Of a stretch of DNA of 64,000 nt, positions 36,379-51,300 are shown in pieces (within the stretch, counting starts at the first letter, position 1; each line of letters opens with the position of its first letter). The DNA comes from Mesocentrotus franciscanus (lineage: Eukaryota > Echinodermata > Echinoidea > Camarodonta > Strongylocentrotidae). A program made the position numbers and the translations under genes. The stretch is from assembly GCA_037976565.1 (NCBI GenBank), contig CP137669.1, forward strand, positions 35,614,912-35,678,911, given 5' to 3'. The notes below the pieces were generated by a model. The model saw only the letters and a program-made list of their open reading frames with translations, was not told where the DNA came from and ran no database searches.

Positions 36379-39300
36379 GTGATAAATTGCATGAAATATC
36401 ATCAAAATAATTTCTTCTTCTTCTTCCATTTTGAGTACATACCTCTTTACAGAGTATTATCGTACTATACTGGGGTGTGTGCAGGTGGACCACTACACTG
36501 GGGTTTCCCCCTACTCTTATACGAATAGTGCAGTGGGTTCTTAACGTGCAAAGGTAGTGACTCTTCTCTACACGGGCCTCCATTTAACGTCCTATCCGAG
36601 GGACGGAGTGTTTTCCACTTAACATAGCCTGCGTCTATGAACAAGGAAGGCACACAACGCAGGCTTTAGTCATCCGCCTGGGTGGGATTCGAACCCGGGA
36701 TCTTTGGTTCGACAGGCAGACGCTTTACCGACTGAGCCAACTCGCCTCCCACATCTGTCATCATCTGTATCATCTCCCCTTTTTAGACTCTACCTTCTGT
36801 AAGGGACTTTAAGGGGACCAGTCACCAAAAATATTTTCATTTATGATTAGGGTTCCATGCCAGTATAGTAAATTAAATAGAAACTTTGAATATTACTTCT
36901 GTAAAGAGATATTGCTAGTTTATATATGTTCTAAGTATAGGTAAGACCATCCTAAAAGTAGACCAGTCAACACACAATTCCACTTAACTTAACTCTGAGA
37001 TGGCTGCCATGTAGTCCTTAATTTAATTTTTGTTTCTCTCCCCCCACCGTTTCCATGTAGTTGGCTGCAATACCAGTCATCCTTCAGGGTAAGAACACTC
37101 TGTGTGCTGCAGAGACTGGTAGCGGGAAGACATTGACATACCTGCTCCCATTGATGCAGAGACTCGTAGAGGAGTCTAAGCAGACAGACATCTTTACTGC
37201 AGAGCCTGGTCTGCCTAGGAGTGTTGTGCTTGTGCCCGTTGGGGAGCTCGTCCATCAAGTTTGGGTAAGGATCTCGTGTGGCCTAGGATCTCGTGTGGCC
37301 TTTCAGGGCTGGATGATCTTTCTCCCATCTCAAATTTTAAGAGTTTAGGGTCCGCAGACTGGAGTTAGTAGAGCTGTAGTACAGGTACTCCACACCCTGT
37401 TCAACTTACTTTCATTTAGAAGGGTGGAACATTTTAAAATGGTATGGACTCATGATCAGAGTTTGCAGTATGAAGCATCCTGTAGTAATGTAGAATAACT
37501 TCTGGACACTCCAGACATTTTTTAATGATTATTATTGATTTTCATTATATAGCCAGGTGAAAAATTATAGAATATATAAAATTTATTCCAGCACCTCTGT
37601 AACCTTCGCAGTGCATATGCTTTATGAAAGGAATGCAAAAATCTCTGTGGGACTTCTGTGCATTCAGGTCAGGTGAATTCAGAGTTGAACGATAGCTCTA
37701 ATTCAAAGTTTATCACAGATGTAAACACTGAAATTCTATTAGAAACCAATATCTATGATTTACTTTCATGAGCATCTTTTTTTCTCCTTGTACATTCAGG
37801 AAGTTTCCAAGATTCTTGCTGACTCTGTTGGGTTATCAGTACAGTACATTGATGGAGAGACAAGCTTGGTAGGTATAAATATAGATATACGAAAAACTTA
37901 AATCTAATCTACTCCCTTTAAATTAAAGTACTGGCAGTTGCAGATGGGGTAGGACAACTTGTCTGTGCCCCCCATCCTGGAAACCCAGAATTGCCCCCTT
38001 AATTGTGTATGATTTCAGCATTATATGTCCCCCTTGAAACCCAATAAGCATAACTTAAGTAGAAAACAAAAAAGTTTACCCCTTAATTTTGTAAGTTTTT
38101 TTAATGGTGCCCCCATTCCCTGAAAAAAAAATCCTAGATCCGCCCCTGGAATACCAGTACTTCTATTTATTTTCTTCCTTCTCTTTTGCTTTAAAATTAA
38201 AAATAAATACTTATTTTGATGGAATGAATTATGTATTAGGTGGAATGAATTATTTCAATTATGTGACATTTGTTAAGTTTGTTCCATTTTCACATACCTT
38301 AACATCGTTGTTGATGGTAATATGTCTGTATATACATAAAATCATTAAATTTAAGGAAGCATATCGAGTGTGTCAAGCAAATATATCAATCTCAATATCC
38401 CTTACAATAAATAATTACAGCACTTATAGGTACATGTAAGCACGGTGGTTTCAGATGTGATCATGAATAATTGGATTACAAAATTATCACCCATCAGTTT
38501 ATCATTGCCTAGATTGTGTTATTTACTTGATGAAATGTAGTTTTATTTCCAAGAGTATAACGATTATGCGCAGCGTTTGATGATTGATACTGAGTAGCCT
38601 AATGTATTCTTTTTATGGTTCCCATACTAATTCCGTTCAGAAAAGCCTGGAAAAGAGATTGAGTTCACCCACCGACATCGTCATATCTACACCGGGACCC
38701 ATTATAAATGCTGTGAGACAAGGTAAATAGATATAGATTGAAACCTGCTTTAGCAACCACCTGTATAGAAAGACCACCTGTCTGTACAGACCACATTTTC
38801 CGTTTCCCTTTGCAAGATTTTTCAATGTTTGTCAGTGAAAAATGTACTAAAGATGCCTGTATGTAAGGACCACCTGCCTATAAAGACCACTTTTCTTGTC
38901 TCCCTTGAGTAGTCTTTGTATACAAGTTTCACTGTTTATATTTATATGTGAAGACACGTTAGCCTGTTGAATACTATGTGTTGAGTAAAAGAGAAGGCTT
39001 TTCTTTTGAAGATGAATAATAAGTAATGAATATTTTCATTTTTTTCATTTCCAAGTGGAAGATTATTGCACTAGCAATATGACACAAAAAGAATAGCTCT
39101 TGGAATGCCATTCATATTCCAAATATATCTAGAAAGAGGTGTGACTTTGGGCTAATTTTTCATGCCACATCTTTGTACAGACCCATATACCCATATCTGT
39201 GTACAGTACTTTTTACTAGTATATAATTTTGAGCATTATTTGTTCATAGCTAGTTGTTCCAAAACCAAATTTTATTATACACTACACAATCAACCTTTCT

Positions 39301-42300
39301 CATATCCTCATAATGTAGCGTGTCTCTACCTTTGAGTGTATGGAAAATGTGTGTTATATACCAAATCAGGCACCTGTTTGAATGCAGTCAGGTATGTTTG
39401 CTGATCTTGAATGCACAGCCTTTGTTCTTCATTCTGTCTCTTCACCAGGTTATAGCAGCCTGGACTGTGTATCTCATATAGTGATCGATGAATCAGACAC
39501 CATGCTGGATGATAGCTTCATACAACAGACCCTCAAGATTCTGAAACGGGTCAATGTGAGTATCAATGAAGTAGTTGTAGATACTCTTTTCTGCAGGACA
39601 GGTGGAAAAATAAACCTGAAATCTTTATCAGATGGGGGAGACTCCTCCATGATTAGTTGGTACCAGGTTTTAGCAGCCTGGAATCAGTATCTCACATAGT
39701 GATTGACGAATCTGATCCTTCATTTGACTTGTTTGAAGAAAAAAATCTGAAAACTTATATCTACAATTCTTCTTAATTTATTCTGAGAGTAAGGGACAAC
39801 TCCTTGTATCCTCTGGAAAAGCCACTACCGGTATATAAATCCAATTATCGTTATTATTATTATGCTGCATGATAGCTCAATAGATTGAGAACAGATACTC
39901 AAGATTTTTTGTTTGTGTACTTGTGGTATGCCTCATTCAATTAAAAAAGGGAGGGTCATAGGCTGGTTGTGCTCCTCCCCCTACATTGTAAATAATGGTT
40001 GATACTTTTTCTGTACAGAAACATGGTGTTCCTTCCGCTTTTAAAAGCATTTATTTTGTATCTACATACAATCGTCAATGAGTTATAAATTTACAAATTC
40101 TTTTTTTCCCCTACTGTCAGGTTGGAGAGGGGAAAGCTTGCAAGGTGACGGCTCCAGGAGAGGCTCAGCTGACAATGGTAGGGGCCACCATGCCACGGAA
40201 GGCCACCAACATTCTTGCTGAAATCATTCCTGTGAGTTGACACTTTTATCCATCTGCTGATAAAATAATAACATTTTGTGGAGAGCTAGAAGGGCATTGA
40301 CTCCCTGTTAAAGCTATCTTGAGCTCTGGTATGGGAATCGTATTTTGAGAGAAAATTGCTATGATTCATTCTGGATTGTTTATCCTGCAGTAGATCGGTT
40401 GTTTGAACCAGTGGAATAAAAACAAACTGGGCGATAAAAAACACAACTTCCATTTGCACATAGTGACCTGTGTTAATCTTTCTATGCCACTATACATTTT
40501 CTACCAAAATTGTTTGGCACATGTCATTTATTTGTAATCTTGAACATTCAGTGTAAGTTTTTGTTGGATTCTGTGAGAATTTATTTTCTATATTTACCAG
40601 AACTCAAGTTTATATTTAAGTGATTTGAGTTCATGCCCTTTTTTATTCTTATCAGATAATATGAATAAATAATAATAATAATAATAGAATTCAATCATAC
40701 TATTACATCTAATGTATTCTGTGATGGTAGAAATTTAAATTTAAATTCCTTGCTAGTACAGAGTTACAAAAATGATAAAAACTTTCAGAGTCTGTGAAAA
40801 GAGAATAGCTCCACTGGTGAAGTTCTGGCTCTATTCCAGTGACTGTCTATCCCTCAGATATATGATTATACAATGACTATACATAGCTTTAAAGTTTTAA
40901 GATTTTTTTTTTGTATGTTGGGGGGTCTGGTATTGAAATGAATATATATGTTTTTCTCCAGTCTGATGAATGTTGAAATAGTGTGTACCCACTACAATAA
41001 CCATGGTAGAGTTTTATGGAGTGTCAGATCAGATGTTGGTTAATTAAAAGGAGTTATGTTGGTTGTGCTGAATATTATATTAAAACAGCTGAATAGAATG
41101 TCGTGAAACATCAGTTGTGGAAAGATGTGTTTATAAACTAACTCTAACTCCTGTTTTTACATCTTTGCCATACATTGTAGTTTCTGTGTATATCATTTTG
41201 ATATTTATTATATTGATTATTTGATTATATTATCTATTTAATATGCTTTTATTATAGCCTGAGAATCTAGAGGTGATTTCTACCCCTCATGTTCATCGTA
41301 TCATGCCCCATGTACATCAGAAGTTCCTCAGGCTGCACTCAGAGGACAAAGCAAGTATGTCATTGATTTGGACTTTGATTTTGATTTTGATTTTGATTTT
41401 TCATTTGAGTTTGAATTTTATTAATTTATTTTTGGGGGGTTAATTTAAAGGAAAACAATTAATTTTATTTTTAAATTGTTATTTTTATTTTCAATTTAAC
41501 TTTTAATTTTTACTTTGATTTTTTACTTTGATTTGACTTTGATTTTTTACTTTGATTTGACTTTGATTTTGATATTGATATTGGTTTTGATTTGTTTCTG
41601 AGTTTACCTGGCCCCATCTTTTGAAAGAGTAGCGATTGATCCTCCAATCATTCGCAAGTTTGCAGTCTCCTATCTCTTTAATATGTACATAGTTACGATT
41701 GATATCAATCGCAAATAAAATGTGATTAATATCAACTCATTATAAGACTGGGACAAGATTTTGATTTTGTTTAATTGAATTTTGATCCAATTTGAATTTG
41801 ATTTTGCTTTTCATTTCTATTTTGATTTTGCTTCTGATTTCTTTAATAAAATTTAATTCAGATATTTCAAAAAAAGAGAATGTAGGAAAGCTATTCAAAT
41901 ATGTCCTACCACTAATGTTAATGTTGTATCATTAATGATCACTGCTTCAAGGTTAATCAGGTTTAGAGAGCCAACATTGATTCATAAAACTTTCTTATCT
42001 TTTCTCCCTTTCTCTCTGTCTCTATTCATCTTATATTCTTACGGCCCTCCTCACTATTATCCCAATCTTCTATGTAATACACTTTCCTCCCTCTCACCCT
42101 CTTATTTTCTTTCTCTTTCTCTCCCTCCCTCCACTTCAACTCTCATATCTGCTCCCTCTCTCTCTCTCTTTCTCTCTCTGATTCTCTGTCTGTCTGTCTG
42201 TCTCTTTCTCCCTCCCCCTCTCTCTCTATCATTCTCCTTTTCTCTCTCTCTCTCTCTCTTTGTCCATTACAGTTACTGATGCTTAAACCAGAATATCAAT

Positions 42301-45300
42301 TTTCAAAGCACTTTGGAAGTGACTTGAGGCAATATTTCATAATGTGATTTGTGATATATTTTAAAAGTCGATAATATTTTTTTCTCTTTATCATAATCCC
42401 TGCAGTTAAGATCCTGGAGCTGGTGAAGAGAGAACAGAAGAGACGTGTACCCACCATGGTATTCTGTAACATGGCATCCACCTGTGATTGGTTAGCTCAC
42501 ATCCTCACCGAGAATGGCATCCCAGCCCTCAGACTACACTCTAAAATGGGTGGCAAGGTATGCTTATTGATATTCTATGACCAACATAGATGGTGCCCAA
42601 GGCATTATTAGTTTAATCTTGTGATATAACTTCATCCTAAAGAATGAAAATGGTGGAATATTTCAAAGTGTGTTCTTTTGCAGTTAGGGACTTTGTTGCT
42701 ATATTGATATTTTCCTGTATTGTTTTTTTTTTTAAATCTACAATATACATATTCATAGATCAAATTAATAAATCTCATTAACCATCTTTATCTGGAAATA
42801 CAACTATATATACAATCACATGCATTGACAGAAACACTAACTGGAAATAGATGTAGAGGTTATGAATTAAGAAAGAAAAAAAAATCTAATTTTTTAGGGA
42901 CAGACCTGCTTCAAAACACACATTTTGTAATACTATCAACTGCAAGTGACTCTGTTGCAAACACAAATCTCTGTTAGTCATAGCACACGATATAGTGTTT
43001 CTTGAAGCTACTCTGACTGAAGAATACATTTACATTAGTCTGCCCTGTTTTGTATGTTTTTGTTGTTTTAACATTTGATAAGTCCATATGAAAATTGTTG
43101 AGTGAATAGTGTCTGTGCATTGGGACTACCAAGTGACTGATTTGATAAAATTATTTACAATCATCTTTTATTCTCTAAATCATTTATTCAGTCTCGTAGT
43201 GGAGTAATGGAAGCATTCAAATCAGGTGAAGCCAACATCCTGGTCTGTTCAGATATTGCTTCAAGAGGAGTGGATACAGTTCAGGTATGTCACAGCAATC
43301 AAATACAGTCAAATTTCCCCAAGTCAATCGAAGTTTTTGACCAAAATATGCAAAATTGGTGTTTTTTACACTTCTGAGTCACATTTTAAGTCTTATTTTT
43401 AGTGGTCCCAACAGATTTGACTTATGCAGAGTTAAATGTATGCAATGTATGCCTCGTGTGAACAGATAGGCCATCCTGAATGCTACCTAACTTTAGGCAA
43501 GGTTTAGTTAAATCTAAACCCTGCCTTTGTGCATGAATTTGGTCCACTGATTTGTGCGATGCCAAATACCAAACTCTTTACTCTGCACAAATCACTATGA
43601 TGAAAATACACAAATTTTGTACATGGAATTACTTTCTTTTTTTCATTTCCATGACCAAATCAATTTTGTTTTTTAAATCAATAGTCCAAGTTAAGCCAGT
43701 GTTCCATTTTTCCAACTTGTCAGAGATTTATGTGACCTGTGCCCCCCACCCCGACCCTTTTAACAGCTGTGGAGCTGCCCAACTTTCAGACTGTTTTGAT
43801 GGGATACCATGCTGTACTGTACAAGTAAATCTCCATACTGATTCACAGAAGATGACTTTGTTTTAAATATGTTGCTGTCATTTGTTTACCCACAGGTCCA
43901 GCATGTGGTGAACTTTGACTTCCCTCCCTTCATGTCTGACTACATCCATCGAGCAGGGAGGGTGGGGCGTGTCGGGAGCCAGGGGAGCGGTCATGTCACC
44001 AACTTTGTGGTACACAAGTGGGATGTGGAGCTGGTCAATAAGATCGAGGCGAGTTTAAAGACTGAAGCTTGTTTTCATAAAGATGGACTAAGTTAACCCT
44101 GTTGGGACAATCATTCCACATTTTGTGCTTTGGCTCAATAACCTTGATTCAGAGCCCAGATGCATGAGTAGAAAGTGCATAATCCTTATATTGGCAACAC
44201 ATTGAGAAGTTCTGAATCATTAATTTTCGATCAAAATTGGCAATTTTCTCAACTTTTTGACGCACACATAGATATTGTTCTTAGAGACATTACATTGTAT
44301 TAGAATAATGGTCAACGTAGCAATGAAATAAAAAAACATTATTGTTGCCAATTTGAAGAACAACATAGGATCAACTTAGCCCTTTAAATAAATCCAGTCC
44401 TGAAAGGGTTAAAGATAAGGTTCATTGATTTTCAAAACTATCTTTATTGTCATTATTGCAAAGGTGACACTTTGATTTGACAAGGTTATCAAAATTCAAT
44501 GCTCGGAAACATTCGAAGTAAGGATTATTATGAATTACAAAACGCTTAAAACAGCCCCGGCATAGCACCTGTAATGCTCTCCGTTCGCTGATGAGATGTG
44601 TGACGTCACATGTTGAACATGATTTGCACAAGCAGACGATGTCCCATGACATCTCACACATTTTCAGTGCCTGTTTCGTCATCTTTTCTTCAGTTATTTA
44701 TCTTACTTCACTACCGTCAGGCTAAATGTTTAATGTATTGCCTCACTCTAAACCCCGCGCATGGTATTATTATGATGAAAAATGCAGCGATAAAAAAAAT
44801 TAAGGAATCCGTCGCATGTAAACAAAATAAGACGCCATTGTATTTTCAGCTGCATACACCGCGGTATGTTCGGCGTTTCAAGAGGTAACAAATGCGTTCG
44901 TGCTATCATTCCAGGGGGTTTTGAATTTGAAAGTGTGGTTTCTTTGATTGTTCATTAGCCCATATTCTGTGTATTTACAAACAAAAAGAATTTAGTTATC
45001 AGAATCGGTTTCATATCCCTTTTTGAATGGTGTAAAATTCCATCACATTTATACACACTAAACTCATTATAATTTGAGAAATAATACATTGCAATTATGT
45101 TCATTCTTTATGGGATGTCGTCTGCTTGTGCAGGATTCGTTCATATTGTGACGGCATTAAAACATCGTTATTTTTCTGGCGAATCTCTCGTATATCCCAG
45201 ATGCTATGGAGGTGGTTTTATTTGTATTTTTATAAATCACCCGATATGTAGTTGACCTAAAACTTGTACGATGGCAATCTGTTAGCTTACCAGTTTCTAG

Positions 45301-48300
45301 TAATATGTTATTTGCCATATTTGTGATTTTCTTTGAACCCGCACTTTAAACCAGGTTATCGATATCTACCACATGGATACAGCATGGTACTACAATCCCC
45401 ACACACGTGTATGCACATAGAACAGGGCATTGTTACTGAGAAGGATTCCACAAAACTGCGTTTTAATGTCCTGATATTTTTTTTAAAAGTACACTGGTTT
45501 ATGGGGTACCCAGTGTCAAACTTTTCATTCCATAAAATAACGATTATTCTAACAAAATGAAAAAACAAAGGAAAAAAGGAATCCATTAATGAAATAAGAG
45601 TGAGAACGTGATTTCATGTTGACAACATTTCTGTTTATTCATTTACTTACAAGATTATGGTAATTTTTATGGGATGACGAAGTTGACATTTGGCACTCCA
45701 TTAATCAGTGGGATAAATCTTTTCACTTAAACCTGGGACCCATTTCACAAAGCCTTTTTTCAATGACAAATGACAAAAATCAGTGACAAATCTGCTGATA
45801 ACGAATCAGAAGCAAGGATTTCACTACCGGTAGCTTATAATAACAAAGTCATTTTGTCACTGAGGACAAGTTTTGTGAAATGCGGCCCTGGACTATAGTA
45901 AGCTTTAATAAATACTGGTGTGAAGTATCAGGGCCCCATCTGACAAACAGTTGTGATTGATCTGAATCAGTAGTATTAAAGTCCCCAATCAACTGGGTTG
46001 TGGATCGGATTGTGGTTGATTGGGGACCTATGGTTGATTCTGATCAATAAGCCAGTTCGTAAATAGCTTCGGAATGCATGACCCCAAAATATCCACAGAT
46101 CTTTTACACGATGGATATGTCCCACTTCTGCATGTTAGAATAATCACTGCCGAAGTGCTGGAGGTGCTTCATGAATACCTTTTGTTTGCTTTCTGAGAAA
46201 AATACTTCCACCTGTGTATCAGTTAAATGTACTGTTTGTGCATAAATGAATACTGATTACATAACTTTCATGAGCACGATACGAGTATTCGTCTCAATGG
46301 TTTTACAGTTTGGGAACGAATGACCTTTATCTGTCCATGCGCAAATCCTAATTACGATATCGCTTATTGCATTTTTTTTTTTTTGGTATAAGAAGAGGCA
46401 CATGGCAGTTTGGAAATGGGTGTAGATAGATGTGCAGATGGAAGAATAAAAGTGGTTGGGTATGAAGCTAGAAGTGGAAAAGTAGCTTGGTAGATATGTA
46501 GATGGAGGGAGAAAGAAGAAAGGGACAAAAAGAGAGAAGAGACAGGATGTCACATGATAACAGATATGATGAAGATAACGACTAATATAGTATCTGCTGA
46601 GGGTTGTAGGACAATTACCCCCTGGACAGTCACCCCCTGGCCAATTACCAATTGCATTTTTCTTTTTGTATAAGAAGGGGGCCCATGGCAATCGGGCAAT
46701 GGGTGTAGATAGATGTGCAGATAGAAGAATAAAAGAATTTAGGTATGAAGCTAGAAGTGAACAAGTAGTTTGATAGATATGTAGATGGAGGGAGAAAGAA
46801 GAAAGGGACGAAAAGAGAGAAGAGACAGGATGTCACATGATAACAGATATGATGAAGATAACGACTGATATAGTATCTCCTGCGAGCAAGAAGGGTGTGA
46901 AGTCTTTAGTATGGTAATCTTTGTGAACTTATTTTGGCTTCTTGGCAGATATGTCCTTTCAGAGTCTACACAATATATGACAAACAAGATTTCATGCTTT
47001 TTTGACATTTGGAAACGTGCCATTATATTTCAAACAGTATTGCTATATGTTTAATACTAACATGGAAGATGGAATGCAATTTGAATCACTACACAAAGAG
47101 ATCATTTTTCATATACATAATTATGCTATCATACTTTTGGTTAAAAAAAAAACATCCACTAATTTCATTCTAGAGTGACATAGCATTGGCCCATTGACTT
47201 GAATAATGAACAAAGACATGGTATACTATAATAAGTATTCATAATATCCAATTTGCATATTGTACCACATTATTGATGATTTTAGTAAGATCATTCTCAT
47301 TGACAACCATATACTTTGCATAATGTACTTTTGTTTTAGTATGATGTAACAAGTACTTTCGGAGGTATAATTTGCATATTTGTGCTAGTGCTGTGATCAA
47401 ACATTTAACCGTCCGGTATCCGACCGTCCATGGCAGTATCCGTTTAGAATGTGACGGTTTCGTTTACCCGTTTTTTTTTTTTTTTTTTTTTTTTTAGTGT
47501 AAAAATTTCGGACAAATTTAACAATATAAATAATAGGATAAATATATCTTACAGTATTTTAATTTATTCATTCCGGAAAATTACGAGAAAAAAATTTAAC
47601 TTATTGAAAATAAACATTTATAAGAACAGTAATGGAACGAGCCTGAGCTGCCATCTCTGTGTATTATAACATGTACATCGGTACATTCAATATGGCAGCC
47701 TTCATGAATCGCAACTTTAGACAACAACACTCAGCAAATCTATTCTTACGATCAGCGGCGACCTTGGCAAAAGTGAGTAATTTTCGTTTAACCGAAAACC
47801 GTCCGGTTTTGACTAGCGGTTAAACGGAATTGGAAATATCCGTGATGTTACAACACTAATTTGTGCTATACATAATGATAGATATTACATATATAGATAT
47901 TGATAAATAAATATGTAGTGAAATAGTATGATAGAAAATACATGTATACAACATTCAACATGGAAATCTTAACAGTGTTTAATAGTTCTCTAAAACTTAT
48001 TTAACCAGTAATGCACATTGATTATGTACCGGTAGCTCTTATTTTTTAAATATGAGAGCAATAGATACTATAGTAGAAACTAGTAAAAAGTAATCAAATT
48101 GTAATGAAATGTAATAGAAAACATCAATTTTATGTAAATTCATATGCAACCTTTACATGGGTACGCATGTACCACATAAGTCATTGTACCATTCCTGTTG
48201 AGCTATCTAGGATTACATTAAAATGGCAGAATAAAAGGTTACAAAAGGCCTTTTCAGTTACCTAAAGATGTAATAGAAAGCAAACAGTAGCTTTAAATCT

Positions 48301-51300
48301 CCCCCTTCTCATCCTTGCTTTTTCTCTCTTTTTCATACCTGTTTTTAAATCTAATTTTTATGCTTCTGCAAGATCCCAATTCATATTATTTTACCATCTT
48401 TAAAAAAATGAGTTGGTATGGAATGGTTTATCTGCTTCTGTTTATACTTCTGTGATGCATTATACTCATTACCCCTGTTATAATGGTCAATCTGTTACTG
48501 CCAAGATTTTAAAGGAAAATAAAACCTTAATAGCCAATTGCTCTAAAAAGAAAGTAGAAAATCAGAGAAGCAGACTGGCAAAACACTGGCAAAGAATGAA
48601 ATCAGGCAAAAAATAGGAAACTTATGAATTTTGCCAGACAACTTTCCCAGTTGTTTCAACACACAAAACTACTAAGATGTCACTTTGCCAAAATGTATGA
48701 CTCAGTAGGGTCTTTACTTTTTAGAAGACCCATGATAATATACTTTTCATAGTATATTTTGAGTACCCGGTAGTGCCCCAAGAGAGAAGGCACTTAGGAG
48801 AAAAACAGAAATTTGTACACAACGAAGGGCAGACTTGTCCTTGACTACCTCACAATCCAGTGACAGAATTGCCAACTTGAGATTTGCATACCGGTAGTTT
48901 AAGTGATCTCATATTTCAAACATTTATAACTCTCTTTTTATTGGCCTGCTTTATTTTAAACTTTTGCCATTCTGTTTCTCTTATTTTCTGTTTTCATACA
49001 AATAAGCTAAGCTTATTACAAAGGTTTGATTGCCGTTTAATTTATGAAATTTTAAGCAATTTGTTCATCTCGCGAGCTCAATCTGGAAAATTCTTGGGCA
49101 GAACACTTTTTATTTGTCATTGTTTGGGGTGAACACTCCATTCTCTTGTTTGTATGTAGCTTTGTAAAGAATCTTTTATCTTTCCTGCTCCAATAAATTA
49201 GCAGTGCATTCAAAATGGTTATGACAAGTAAGATGCTAATAATACCATGTTCCCAGTTTTTAGAACAATTTGTAGAGGAATAAGAATTAATAGTCTCTCG
49301 TGATTGTTCTGTGATCAGATCAGAGGTTAGGGTAGGAGTTTTTCTATCTTTTGTTGGGTTGTAGATTGTTGTTGAACTCTCTGTAAGTGACACAGTAGGA
49401 CAAGGCTCTGGGATGTCGACAACGGCCCCATTAAGAACTGGGTCCCATCCACAATCCATACACTCGCACCTATCTTTAGTGAGTTCAGCAAGAGAAGAAC
49501 AACAGATCACATTACCTGCTATAAGCCTAGCCAACATACTCTGATGCAGCGTCCCAGTATTTACAGAGGGTACAGTCAATGGGGGGACTCTGCTGCCATT
49601 TTGGTAACATACAATCTGCCCTGGCAGAGTACCTGCTGGAGCTGTACATTGCAGCGTGGCCCAGTCCCTGTCAATGTACTCCGTACTCGTGCGGCACGAT
49701 GGCTTTCCGGGAGGATGGTTGACACGCAGCCCGATTCTTGGATACTCAGGTACCATAACACCATTCTTGTAAGCAGTTAGAATGTATGTACCTTGATCAT
49801 GTCTCGAGACCGGATTAATCGTGAGATGGATAGAACAGTTATCATTTTTAGTCTTGTTCTGATTTTTGAGGATTTGGTTCTGAGCTAGCGATGTGGCTTC
49901 TGGATTAGTGGAAATATGAAATGGGGCTTTATATCCATGTTGCAGTGTAACTTTTGTGCTGTCACAAGGATATGGGAAATTTAGTTGTGCCCCTTCCCCC
50001 TCCATGGCGTTCAGTATTCTAGAATTACATGTTGACAATGCAATCACTGTTATCAGAAGGATGAAAGTGCTAGCCTTTATACATTTGTAAAAAAGCTCTT
50101 GTAACTTGCTGATTAATGAGCACATTTTCAATCTTGCTGATTTAGAGGGGAAAAATAAAAATAAAATATGTGCCAATAAGTGGAAGGCAAAATAAAATTA
50201 ATTGAAAGGGCCCCTCCTCTTTTTCAAACAGATCTGAACAGGAAACTGGGAATCTATTTTATGTGGCCTTTCCTGTATTACAAGTTGATAAATACATACA
50301 ACACGTCATCCTTTGAAAAGCTTTAAAAGAGGTACAGCATATAAGAACCATTGTAGTTTAAATTAGACAAAAATGATATTTCATTAGCTGCTATGTTGAG
50401 TGATTTACAGCTTTGATCATGTTGTTGGTTCTCATTGGTGCTCTGTTATGATGTTTCTAGACGTCTGCTATCTTCTCATATGGAAATTGTGATGTTTCTC
50501 TTGTAACAAAGATCACTTCTTTTTTAGCCTTTTCCTTGGCGTTGTAGAGTAGATTTCACTTCAAATTTCAGTGGTAGCTAGTTTTTCTGAAATAATCTTG
50601 ATTTGCTGTTTCAGAAAAGGAAATGTAAATTTACTGGAACAGTCTGCTTACTGCATGATACATACAGCAAACATCCCTGGTGTACTCGCTGTTTGATCTG
50701 TAACCATTTCTCGAGGAAGTCTGTTGCCAAATAGTATGAAGTATATAGTATAAATAGGACACTCAGATTTTCACACAGTCCAGAACTATGCCCAGTATGA
50801 GCAAAGCCTAGATGGTACCTCCGTGTTATCTCAAATTGCAAGCTTAGAATGCATGTTTTTTGTTGATATTAATTCATGTCTTTAGCGTGAAGTAGTCGAT
50901 CATCCTCTGCTATTCATCCAAATAAATGTGGAGTTTCTGGGTTGTTTAAAATGCTTTCATGGTCTCTTTTGTTGAAAAAGATCTGTGTTGCCTGCAATAA
51001 TGAATGAAATGGGAAAAACACCATGATAATTAACTGGTATTGATAAAACAAGAAAAACGAGAGAAACAAATTAGTGAAAGTTTAAACAATATCCAATTAA
51101 AAATAGGAAAGTTATACATTTTTGCATTTTTTGAACTTTTTAATCAATGGAACAAAAATTAGCAACATATCGGTAGTGAGATATCTGTGAGGTCCTCTCC
51201 AATTTGTTCTTTACAGAAAATTTCATAAACTTTCATTTTCTTAGTTATTGATGATGGAATAGATTTTTTTTATACATGGGTTGTATATATTTGCAATAAA

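Noticed and set aside
41935..42279. A 114-codon Ser/Leu-rich frame
   Set aside because: CT microsatellite upstream of DDX28 exon 10.
44422..44682. Cys-rich minus-strand frame
   Set aside because: The Cys spacing fits no zinc-finger pattern I know, there is no splice support, and it overlaps an inverted-module repeat region.
46257..47023. Minus-strand frames with paired [11 protein letters not shown] text
   Set aside because: The protein repetition reflects a non-coding direct DNA repeat.
49544..49780. Plus-strand frame [14 protein letters not shown]
   Set aside because: It is the antisense shadow of the Ig-domain gene.
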